64,000 nucleotides of DNA, from positions 1,590,001 to 1,654,000 of the forward strand of contig NC_041784.1 of the NCBI RefSeq assembly GCF_900090045.1. The letters are read 5' to 3'. This document shows, one piece after another, positions 55,414 to 64,000 of the stretch. Below the pieces are notes generated by a model, which saw only the letters and a program-made list of their open reading frames with translations, searched no databases and was not told the origin of the DNA. Source of the DNA: Plasmodium malariae (lineage: Eukaryota; Apicomplexa; Aconoidasida; Haemosporida; Plasmodiidae). Every line of letters starts with the position of its first letter. Positions within the stretch are counted from its first letter, which is position 1. The translations under genes and the position numbers were made by a program.

Positions 55414-58242
55414 TCAATGTCCGTTGCTCATTTGAATTACGGTACATTTACCGCTTACTTGCACCACTTGCTTACACTGCTCCTTCAGCTGTACATTGCA
55501 TTCCAGCAATTCGGAGTACAACTTTTGCAAGGATTTATGGTACTCTATTTCTTTTTTGGTTTCCTCCTTTTCTTCCTTAATCCTCTCGAGGGCGTGCTTT
55601 TTTTCGTTTTCGTATAAGGCGTTTAATGCATCTTTTTCATTTATGCAATTAATATATGAATTAAAAAGAGAGTCAAATGATTTTTTATAACCTTTAATTT
55701 TTAACACATATCCCTTAGTGTAAATATCATATTTGTTTTCTAATTTTTTATATATTTCCATATTTTTTTGAATAAAACTTCTCAGCTTTTCACATCTGTA
55801 TTTGTAATTAGCTTTTATATCAGCTTCGTTCATATATTCAACAAATGTGTACAAATTTTTTGAAGGACAAAAAATTATGCCGTCATTAATTCTTTTCCAC
55901 ATATCTACACTGTCTTCTTCACAATACTGCATATTGTGCTCATTCGAGATTGGCATAATTCTTTTTTCATCATCACGTGTATTATGTGTATTATGTGTAT
56001 CATGTGTATCATGTGTATCATGTGCTTCACATACATCATGTACAGCACGGTCTTCATCTCGGTCATTAACTCTATCTTGAGCACCTCCCATATTGGTAAT
56101 TCTAATCAACGAATCATTCGCCTTCCCCCCAATGTGAACTTCTTCCATCTCATGGTTAATCGAATCAATGGCTTGCTGCATATATGTGCTGTCGATATCA
56201 CTGAGAGGTACTTGGTTCTGAATAGGAGTGCTGTTTTTTATGGGATAATTATACATATCATTTTTAATTAGTAATGTCATTTCGTCCTGTACCAACTGCT
56301 CCAGCTTTTTCGAATCATTTTGTAACATATTAGTAAATAGATTAATTTTATTTAAAAAGTAAGGTCTTGGAAGATTCCATCTAACAATTTTATTTTGTTT
56401 ATTAAATTTTTCTTTCTGTTGTAAATATTCCTGCATTTTTTTTTCTCTATCTATATCTTGAATATCTTTTTCTAAACTTGCTTCTTCATTTTCGTCCATG
56501 TTTTGACCATTCACTACATCCTCTTCTTGTGGCATTTGTAGTTCTATTACATTAGTTTCCTTTGGCAAATTTGCTAGTGATGCTTTTATAAGTAATTTTG
56601 CTCTGTCAATTTTTTCTTCATAATTATCATCATAGAAGTCACTCAGTAAAGAGTTGTTATGAATTAGTGAGTTATTATTATTCGGACGTTTATATGACAT
56701 AATTGATCTTGCATACTGACTAATATTTCCTTTAAAACTTTTTATATCGGTAATAATTACATTTTTAATTAATTCCTTTTCGTTCTTATTTACCTGTTCA
56801 TCATTTATCTTTTTGTTTTTTTCTACTTCTTCTTTTACCTGTTTTACATTATCTCTAATAATTATGTTGGTATTATCTGTAGGAGAAAAATAATCAGCTT
56901 GGTTAGTATAGCCATTAGTACTATCACAATGATATAACTGTTCATATTCCTGTGGTTCCATTGCTTCATTGTTCACTCCTATAAGTGGATCATTGATATT
57001 TCTAGAAATAATGTTTTGTGCTGCTTGCTGTATACTTAGGTCTAACTTACTTGAAAATGCAATGGATCTATTGTAAAAATTTGTTCCAATAGAGGAGAAT
57101 TTATCTCTATCGTTCAGAATATATACCGAATTTGTTAAGCTCGGAAGTATATTATTAATGGGTACAATACCACCACTATACTCATTAGCATTATTATTAT
57201 TATTACTATTATTATAATTATCATTATTTTCTTTAATAATTTGGTTGAATGAAGCTGCTTCTTTATTTATTTGAATAATTTCTTCCAACTCACTTTCATT
57301 CAAAATTGGTTCAGGTAAATTTAGTCGAACTCGCTTTCTTAAATGGCTAAGTTCGTTAAATTGCTTGTCATAATTATCAATAGCGGACAACAGATTCTGT
57401 TCTTCATTCATTCTTTTTCCTTTACTTGTACCTTTTCCTTTTTCCTTTTTATTTCCATCCTTGTCGTACTGTGTAGACTCATTTATATTTTCGACTTCCA
57501 TAGATTTAATACTTTTAATTTTTTTATTATTTTGTTCATTCACATCTTCAATATCTTGTTCCTCGCTTACATCAAAAAATCCCTTCGGTGGTTTTCTTTC
57601 AAATAATATTTCCTTCACATGGTCAATTTTATTTTTGTCATTTTTTCTATAATTTAAGGAAGTAATACCAGCAGCCTTTAGTTCTCTTTTTTTTTGTAAT
57701 AATGCTAATCGTCTAGCTTGTTCTAATTGTTTTTCTCTTGCTTTTCTTTTTGCTTTTTTCCCTTTCGTGTTTGCAAGTCTAGCTTTTGCCTCTGCAAGCA
57801 TTTCTTTCTCATCTTCATCCATGTCAACAGGGTCTGCTCGTGCAGGTCTTGTCTCAGGTGCTGGGTCAATTTCACCAGGTCTTAGACGCCTTAAATTTTT
57901 ATTCTTATCATGTACCTTTCCTTCAGCTTCATCAAGTAGATACTCATAATGCTCTAAACATTGTTGAGCTGTTCTACCTACAACAGGGGCAATTGTTCTC
58001 CACTGGGTAGGGAATAGTTTAGCTAAATGCAAAAGTTTCTCTTCTTCTTCTTTGCTCCATTCTGTTTTTTTAACTGATGGATCTAACCATTCATACCAAC
58101 GAGCCTTACACTGTTTAGCTGATTTTCGGACTAGTAGTGAAGCAACCCTTGACCAGTTGTTCAGTCCGTATTTCATCACAGCCGCCTTCAGCACTTCATC
58201 CTCGCAGTTCTTCCATATGCCCCCCTTTATCTGAATTCGCAT
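55414..58242 (-). CDS. CEF1: CEF1/CDC5 pre-mRNA splicing factor (Myb domain)
   Basis: 942 residues, one exon. CDC5/CEF1 is a core subunit of the Prp19 complex (NTC) in the spliceosome. Two SANT/Myb repeats are at residues 1-105: RIQIKGGIWKNCEDEVLKAA, then WYEWLDPSVKKTEWSKEEEE, then PTQWRTIAPVVGRTAQQCLEHYE. Next come the strictly conserved LRPGEIDPAPETRPARADPVDMDEDE and the Lys/Arg-rich ANTKGKKAKRKAREKQL, LALLQKKRELKAAGI helix. The middle is Asn-rich and the C-terminal helices (MEIYKKLENKYDIYTKGYVL, then a coiled coil to the end) match CDC5. A His-Asp-Thr repeat near residues 735-755 is local. Total length is close to human CDC5L (802) plus inserts. Start MRIQIKGG is the family start. Nuclear. 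Confidence 0.97.
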   Translation of the reverse strand: MRIQIKGGIWKNCEDEVLKAAVMKYGLNNWSRVASLLVRKSAKQCKARWYEWLDPSVKKTEWSKEEEEKLLHLAKLFPTQWRTIAPVVGRTAQQCLEHYEYLLDEAEGKVHDKNKNLRRLRPGEIDPAPETRPARADPVDMDEDEKEMLAEAKARLANTKGKKAKRKAREKQLEQARRLALLQKKRELKAAGITSLNYRKNDKNKIDHVKEILFERKPPKGFFDVSEEQDIEDVNEQNNKKIKSIKSMEVENINESTQYDKDGNKKEKGKGTSKGKRMNEEQNLLSAIDNYDKQFNELSHLRKRVRLNLPEPILNESELEEIIQINKEAASFNQIIKENNDNYNNSNNNNNANEYSGGIVPINNILPSLTNSVYILNDRDKFSSIGTNFYNRSIAFSSKLDLSIQQAAQNIISRNINDPLIGVNNEAMEPQEYEQLYHCDSTNGYTNQADYFSPTDNTNIIIRDNVKQVKEEVEKNKKINDEQVNKNEKELIKNVIITDIKSFKGNISQYARSIMSYKRPNNNNSLIHNNSLLSDFYDDNYEEKIDRAKLLIKASLANLPKETNVIELQMPQEEDVVNGQNMDENEEASLEKDIQDIDREKKMQEYLQQKEKFNKQNKIVRWNLPRPYFLNKINLFTNMLQNDSKKLEQLVQDEMTLLIKNDMYNYPIKNSTPIQNQVPLSDIDSTYMQQAIDSINHEMEEVHIGGKANDSLIRITNMGGAQDRVNDRDEDRAVHDVCEAHDTHDTHDTHNTHNTRDDEKRIMPISNEHNMQYCEEDSVDMWKRINDGIIFCPSKNLYTFVEYMNEADIKANYKYRCEKLRSFIQKNMEIYKKLENKYDIYTKGYVLKIKGYKKSFDSLFNSYINCINEKDALNALYENEKKHALERIKEEKEETKKEIEYHKSLQKLYSELLECNVQLKEQCKQVVQVSGKCTVIQMSNGH

Positions 58243-59199
58243 TTTCCTACCTTTAGGTTAGACGTAGCAAATTAGCATGTTAATAGGTTAGAAGTTTAAC
58301 CGTTCAACTAGTTACAAAATTAGCCGATTTGCAGGTTAGACGCTTGATTACGTGCTAATTTTTCAGCTTTCTTTTCCCTCTAACGAATTTTAGCTTGGCT
58401 CCTGTATCTCGATCTATTAGAAAGCTCTTGTTTTATTCTTCTTTTCAATTCTTATCACCCTCTTATCTATTATAATAGCTTATTGTCTTCTAGTTACGCA
58501 TGATACTGCCAATTTTTCTCTTTTGTTATACGCAATATGATGATTTTTCTATATCTCTTTCTTCATTATTCAGTCTTACACTCTATTTGTTACCTTTATT
58601 ATATTTTTATATGAATAGTTTAAACACTATATTGGTAAAAAAAAAAAGTACAATCGCTACAACTGCCAACTGGAAGCATATCACTTTGGAAAAATTATCT
58701 TCCATAAAATATGCTATACATAGGATTTCACACTTATTAATTTTGCTGTCCTACTGAACGGTTTTTCATATTAACTCCTTTAAATGTTTGTCCTTTATAC
58801 TTGTTTGTACAGAAATATTAAGTATAAATTAATACAATTTTTCTTAAAATATAATTTTCCTTATGAATACGAACACTACCATATCTTCAAATCGCTGAAT
58901 GGTTCATTTAAATGCTGTTACAAGGTTAGGATGTTTTAATATTATGTTACTTTTATATATTACATTTAAAAGTTGGCGGAAGACAATTAAAATTCACAAA
59001 AAAGAAAAAAAAAAAAAAAAAAAACTAAATAAAACAACGCCGAATAAAACTACAGCATAAAATTGAAAACATTAATTCATAGAAGTATCAGTTCCTTTTC
59101 CTTTTTTTTTTTCTTTTATTAAATCGAAAAAATTAAGAGAAAGGGAAAAAAAATTTTCTCGCTAAAATAGGTCATCATACATTTATTTTTAGCATAATT
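58243..59199. other. Upstream region of CEF1
   Basis: Promoter side of CEF1. Contains short A-tracts at 58639-58648 and 59003-59023. A frame at 58500-58757 is unsupported. No gene seen. Confidence 0.6.
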
Positions 59200-59760
59200 T
59201 TATATCTCCTTATATTTGCTTTTCACTTTATGTTTATCACGTAATATTTTTAACATCTCACTCGCATTTTCTACGTAAACATAGGAACATATATATATAT
59301 ATAAGTATATGAATTTATATATAAATGTATGTATATGTACATATATATATATAATACGCGTATATACATACTTCATGTATATATGCGTATAATTTTTCTT
59401 CCCGTTGGAAAAATTATTAAGCCAAATTTTACGAACAATATTAGTTACTGTTTGTGAAAACATATTAAGAGAACATAACTGCTAACCCGTTTAGCATGTT
59501 ATAATAATATTCTTTTTTAATTTGGAAAAAAAAAAAAAAAAAGGGAAGAAAATAACAAAATTCAAAGAGGTTTTCATGAAGGCGTAATTAACAAGCCGAG
59601 TACGAAACATACATATGGTATTTATATATATGTATACTCGTTTACATGTATGTTTGTATATGTTTGCATTTCGACCTGCGTACCACTTGTGTATATTTTT
59701 TATTTTGTGAATTATCTGCAAACGATGCGAAAAATTTTTAAAAAATTTCTTGCTCACATA
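59200..59760 (-). CDS. Candidate small gene, unknown function
   Basis: Two minus-strand segments look coding. One near 59725-59675 reads IIHKIKNIHKWYA before GTCGAA. The other, 59463-59200, is open from MFSQTVTNIVRKIWLNNFSN through a tyrosine-rich (TA)-derived middle to ENASEMLKILRDKHKVKSKY and stop. An acceptor before VTNIV joins the first segment in phase (WYA-V-TNIV). An intron inside the (TA)-rich middle would be expected, but I could not fit its phase. There is no ATG for the first segment. An alternative is a simple 87-residue frame from 59463. Basic and small; family unknown. Confidence 0.35.
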
Positions 59761-59906
59761 ATTTTTTATTGTATATGTAAAAAAATATAGTTATTGCTAA
59801 GTTGTTATTAAATTTATTTAAAAATTAAATAGTTTGTTATGAGAAAAAGTTTTTTGATTTGCCTTTTTCTTGCTCCTCATTTTAGTAACCTTTAATTAAT
59901 TTTTTT

Positions 59907-60480
59907 TTAAATCATTTTACCATCATTCTTTTTTATAGTATAGTATCTTTTTTTCCGCACTAAAATATAAGCCATAAATAAAAAGTTAAATGCTTGAACA
60001 TTTTGAAATATTGCCCATGTTTTTCCTTAGATTATATTTTATATTATATCGTTTGGTTAAATATACTTATGTACAGTATAATACATATATGTATATATTA
60101 TATATACATATAGATATATATGTAAATATACGTACATATTATATGTACATACCATACGTCGTAAAAGTGAAGGATGCTCGTAACCGGGCAAAGATCAAGG
60201 AAGTGAAACCATAAATCAAAGTAGTAAATAGAAAAGCAGGGAACATTAATACCACGATTTTTTGAATTATGTAACTGGAAAATATAGGTGAAATAGGGAA
60301 AGAGAAGGAAAGGTTTACATATGTATACATATTTATGTATATGTATGTATGCATATATATATATACAAATATATTTTCACTGTTCTATTACTTTGTAAAA
60401 AGGGCGGAGACCATATACCAAACTTATTAGTTAGTTGTTCATTATTATTATTTAATATCTGCAATATAACAAAAATAAGA
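59907..60480 (-). CDS. Small spliced two-helix membrane protein, unknown function
   Basis: Two exons join cleanly: 60274-60153 and 60025-59907. Exon A follows a good pyrimidine tract and CAG and reads YIIQKIVVLMFPAFLFTTLI, then YGFTSLIFARLRASFTFTTY, and ends in GTATGT. Exon B starts after TCTAAG and reads KTWAIFQNVQAFNFLFMAYI, then LVRKKRYYTIKKNDGKMI and TAA. Together they give two membrane helices and a basic tail, a pattern seen in small mitochondrial or ER membrane proteins. An earlier segment near 60467-60400 (NEQLTNKFGIWSPPFLQ) follows TTGCAG and probably belongs to exon 1, but its donor does not fit the phase of exon A. I do not recognise a family. Shadow frames on the plus strand lie over it. 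Confidence 0.5.
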
Positions 60481-60674
60481 AGAATAAAAAAAAAAAAAAA
60501 AATATGTTACAGCAATTAAATTTTTTAAAAAAGAAGTATGCTACAGGAATCAAAATTTTTTAATAAAAAATATGCTACAAGGATTAAAATTTAAAAAAAA
60601 AAAAAATATGCTAGAGCAGTCAATCTTTTTTTTTTTTTGTTTTTTTTTTTTTTTTTTTCAAAATATAACAAATA
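60481..60674. repeat. Degenerate 40-base repeat in the BDP1 leader
   Basis: Four imperfect copies of a block AATATGCTACA(G/A)GGATTAAAATTT separated by A- or T-rich spacers, running to a pair of long T-tracts at 60627-60658 just before the BDP1 ATG. Confidence 0.75.
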
Positions 60675-62737
60675 ATGTATGAAGATTTTAATACATTGCC
60701 TTTAATAAAATCTATCAGAGAAGATAGTATAGATAATGTATTGAAATTTTTAGAAGCAAATTATAAAGAATATCAAGTAAATGCAAATGGAGATTTTGAG
60801 AAAAAAATTGAAATAGTAGATAAACAAACACAATCAACACCCTTATTTTATGTAACTGCAAGAAAGAATGATGATGAGTCAGTTGAACTAAGCAAATTGC
60901 TTCTTGAAAAGTTTTCCATATGTAGTCCAACAGCTAAAGATTTAATGAAACAAACGTGCTTATTTTATGCAGCAAGGGAAGGACTTACAAAATTATGTAA
61001 TTATTTAATTGAAAAGGGTTGTAACCCTAATGATGCAGATAATTTTGGTCAGACATGTTTATTTTACGCATCGAGAGAAGGGAAAACAGAATGTGTAGAA
61101 ACTTTAATTAAAAAAGGAGCTAACCCGAATTTATTAGATTTGAATAAACAAACTTGTTTATTTTATGCATGTAGAGATGGAAGGTATGATACCGTTAAAT
61201 GTTTATTAGACAATGGTGTAAACCCATCTATAAAGGACGCTCAAAGGAGAACAGCCTTAACATTTGCTAAGGGAAATGGTCATAATAACATTATCCTTCT
61301 ACTGAAAAACGCCGGATCCATAAGTAAATCCTCCACTGAGGCTGCAGCGCAGTCCAGCAGCTTAAGTATGTTAAGAAGATATTGCGCGTATATATGTGCT
61401 TGCGGATGTATGTACATAAGTTTGCGTTCACTTGTTCTCCTTTATGTATTTATTTATGTTCTTTTTTTTTTGTGTTCTGTTTTGCTTTCATGTTTGTTTT
61501 TCTTTCTGCTATCATTTCTGTCCTCTTTTTTATTTTTTTTTCTGTTTATTTATTGAGTGAAGAAAAATAAACTACCCCAATGAGCATATGAACAAATGTT
61601 TCTTGAGTACGTTTTATGGAACTTCTAATGCACATATTGTTAAGCGTGTTTTCTTCCTAGGTGCATGCACCCATATATGGGAAATATGCTTAACTGCACA
61701 GTGTCCACTGCACCCGAGTATATGTTTTTGAAGTCATAGATGAGTGTTCATGTTGACAGTTACACTCTGAAATTTTATACTTTCTTCACGTTTCATAAAT
61801 TGTTTTCTTTTTTATTATTTTTATATAGAAAATGTGTTGGTCCACCAAGGAAGCAGTGTAGAAAACGAAAATAATAATAGCGTAAATACACAAGTGGCTC
61901 CCAACAGTAACAGTAACTGAAAAAAAAAAAAAAATATATGTTTATGTAACAGATGAGGGTGCAACTGATAACTGGGGTTAAATGGGCATTTCGGTGAATC
62001 CGCACCTCTAAATGCTCACTTGAGTAATATCTGAACATATCTCATATATATTTTTTTTTTTTTTTCCATTCTCAGACACTATACTGCGAAAAAAGTATAA
62101 GCTACAATACAGACCGCTGGAAGATGAAGATCCTCACCTATGGCTAGATGCGCCATTAATAAAAATACAAGAATTTGAAAGAAAATTTCCAGATATAGCA
62201 TTATGGCCAAAGAATATATCCAATGCTAGTTCAGAATTAAATAACTTGAATGATCCTTTTAATAAACAGTGGTATATGTTAGCTAACCAAATAATTCAAA
62301 GTTTAAGTAAATATGAAGGAGGTCATATTTTTGAAAAACTAGTTGATGCAAAAAAACAAAATTGTCCGGATTATTATGATGTAATTAAAAACCCTATGTC
62401 TTTTAGTTGTATAAAGGCGAAATTAAAAAAAGGTGTATATGCCTCCCCAACAGAATTTGTTAAAGATGTTCAATTAGTTTTTGATAATTGTAGTTTATAT
62501 AATACTTCAAGTTCTCTAGTTGCAATTACTGGAAAAAATATAGAAGCATATTTTAACAATCAGTTAATAGTCACAGGATATAATAATTTTGTTTTAAAGG
62601 AAAAGACAATAAATGAGCGTCTGCAAAAAGTTGAAGAAGAAAATATTAGATGGAACGAGCAACAACAGCTGAAAGTTAAACATGAGCAATCAAATGAAGA
62701 GAACAAGAGTGAGCAGCATGTCATTCCGAATGCGTAG
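60675..62737 (+). CDS. BDP1: Bromodomain protein 1 (ankyrin repeats plus bromodomain)
   Basis: Three exons: 60675-61365, 61829-61912 and 62076-62737, all GT/AG and phase 1, giving 478 residues (P. falciparum BDP1 is about 488). BDP1 binds acetylated histones and controls erythrocyte-invasion genes in P. falciparum. Exon 1 has four to five ankyrin repeats near residues 50-215 (QTCLFYAAREGLTKLCNYLI, QTCLFYASREGKTECVETLI, QTCLFYACRDGRYDTVKCLL). Exon 2 is a short Asn/Ser linker. Exon 3 begins TILRKKYKLQYRPLEDEDPH and has the bromodomain near residues 320-430: helix Z with FNKQWYMLANQIIQSL, the ZA loop ending CPDYYDVIKNPMSF, and DNCSLYNTSSSL where the acetyl-lysine-binding Asn lies. The C-terminal 40 residues are charged coiled coil. 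A second donor 6 bases upstream at 61907 would give a two-residue-shorter linker. Confidence 0.95.
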
Positions 62738-63642
62738 TAGTCTAAACGGTTCATTAGCAAAAATAGGATAACAACTTTAGTGAGTATCTAAGTTATGTTT
62801 CAGTAAAAACAGGAATAACAGAAAGGGAGTACCATATGGAAATTACAGTTTAGAATAGTTACTGTGATGAGGAACTGCTATTGTAATACAGAGAAAAAAA
62901 AAAAAAAAAATTTTAATTATTTCTTTTCATTTCTTATAACGTAAACTAGTTGTGCGTATATATGTATGTATTTATGTATGTATGCATGCATTGCATTTAG
63001 GCACACACATTGCAATATATGTATCAAGTGTACATTTGTTTTGACAATTTGTAATTTTTGCACTCTTTTCTATTTGAGAAAAAACAGCAGTTCAACATAT
63101 ATATATTTGTGTCCCTCATAAAATTAAAATATTATACCCTGTTTCAAAAATGTTTTAAATTATGAATATATTTTTAATAAAGTGTTTGTAAGAAAACTAA
63201 ATTTTTTTTTTTTTTATTTTAACACATGTATACATATTATATGTATATATGGGTATACCTATATGCGCATAATTATATGTTCATACCTATCTGTACATAA
63301 TTATATGTGCTTCTTATTTGTATTATGATCATTGTATTTATGTATTCTTCCTTATTTTTTTTTTTTTTTTTCAAACTTAAGTAATATGTTTCTTAATTTT
63401 TAGCGATATATATCTTAAAAAATGCAAATTAGACAAATAATATAACTTCAAAAAAGTATGAAACAGAAAACAAAGTAAATAAAACTATACCGTGGTTGGA
63501 AATATAAGAGGAAATAAATCTTTTTTTTTTTTTTCAACAATTATGTTGACTCTATATACATTTTATTTACACATAAACTCACACATATGACTATTAGACT
63601 TTTGCTGTTATATTGTGACCCTTGTGCTTTTAAATGAGCATA
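62738..63642. other. Intergenic DNA between convergent genes
   Basis: Convergent 3' ends of BDP1 and the next minus-strand gene. Contains an A-tract at 62893-62910, T-tracts at 63202-63215 and 63355-63371. No gene seen. Confidence 0.6.
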
Positions 63643-64000
63643 TTATGAAAAACGTAATTTGGGGGGTTGGCACATACATATTTTGCTAATCGGTTTTGGG
63701 GAGTAAAGTGTTTGAATCAATTTTAGCAGATTCATTTGATTCTGTATACAAACACACATAAATGTATGTATGTATTTACGTGCGCACATATGTATACAAA
63801 TATTTTCAATCACTTCCCTTACTTCACCTAACCAGATGGAGCTGCCGCTCCCGCTGCTGTTTCCTATTATGATATTCCTTTTTCAAAATGTTTATGTTAT
63901 TTCGAACGAATAGCAACACGTAAGCATCATCTACAACATATATGATTTCATTTTGTTCTGATTTCTGTCCTTGACATAAAGGTTAATATTTGTGTTACTT
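63643..64000 (-). CDS. Partial gene, 3' end only (unknown function)
   Basis: Two minus-strand exons at the window edge. One runs from about 63969 to 63833 and reads SEQNEIIYVVDDAYVLLFVR, then NNINILKKEYHNRKQQRERQ and LHL before GTTAGG. The last, from 63741 to 63643, follows a TATACAG acceptor and in phase 0 reads NQMNLLKLIQTLYSPKPISK and on to a TAA. A second frame of that exon also stays open to a nearer stop (ESAKIDSNTLLPKTD). The Gln/Arg-rich helix suggests a nuclear or RNA-associated protein, but I do not recognise it. The gene continues beyond 64000. Confidence 0.5.

Noticed and set aside
1..64000. tRNA, rRNA, transposon or viral sequence
   Set aside because: No cloverleaf-like gene, no rRNA core, no transposase or viral replication motif was seen on either strand.

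Overview
The window looks like nuclear DNA of a malaria parasite (genus Plasmodium). Intergenic DNA is extremely A+T-rich, with poly(dA:dT) tracts and (TA)n runs. Proteins carry Asn/Lys/Asp-rich low-complexity inserts. Introns are short and A+T-rich. Several genes are diagnostic: the fused AdoMetDC/ornithine decarboxylase, an ETRAMP, HAD1, and an ankyrin-bromodomain protein like BDP1. From memory (not checked here) the order ODC fusion - ETRAMP10.2 - small gene - HAD1 - WD40 gene - CEF1/CDC5 - BDP1 matches P. falciparum chromosome 10. I cannot fix the species; the very long ETRAMP and 1453-residue ODC fusion point away from P. falciparum itself.

Layout. 0.7-2 kb: minus-strand spliced gene of unknown function. 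3.7-6.3 kb: plus-strand ORC4-like protein. 7-9.6 kb: PIG-A, first enzyme of GPI-anchor synthesis, six exons, minus. 11.3-12.5 kb: Der1/derlin of ER quality control, minus. 13-14.4 kb: probable small spliced minus gene. 15.2-16.2 kb: RMND1/DUF155 mitochondrial protein, plus. 17.1-29.2 kb: three minus-strand genes in tandem, a TAF9-like protein with a split histone fold, the PP1 regulator SDS22, and an RPAP1-like Pol II assembly factor. 30-31.6 kb: mitochondrial-looking helical protein, plus. 33.3-37.7 kb: polyamine bifunctional enzyme, minus. 37.7-44 kb: a 6.3 kb desert before the ETRAMP (44.0-46.4 kb, plus). 48.6-49.4 kb: 122-residue zinc-ribbon protein, minus. 50.5-51.4 kb: HAD1 phosphatase, plus. 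53.1-58.2 kb: WDR70-like (plus) and CEF1/CDC5 (minus), converging 0.3 kb apart. 59.2-60.5 kb: small minus-strand membrane-protein exons. 60.7-62.7 kb: BDP1, plus. 63.6 kb to the end: 3' part of another minus-strand gene.

The genes do not form one pathway; this is housekeeping DNA with one lineage-specific secreted gene. Transcription is the commonest theme (TAF9-like, RPAP1-like, BDP1), followed by nuclear RNA processing (CEF1). PIG-A and Der1 both act at the ER. Intron-exon models were read by hand from GT/AG sites, frame and family similarity, and are the most uncertain part. No tRNA, rRNA, transposon, CRISPR array or integrated virus was seen.
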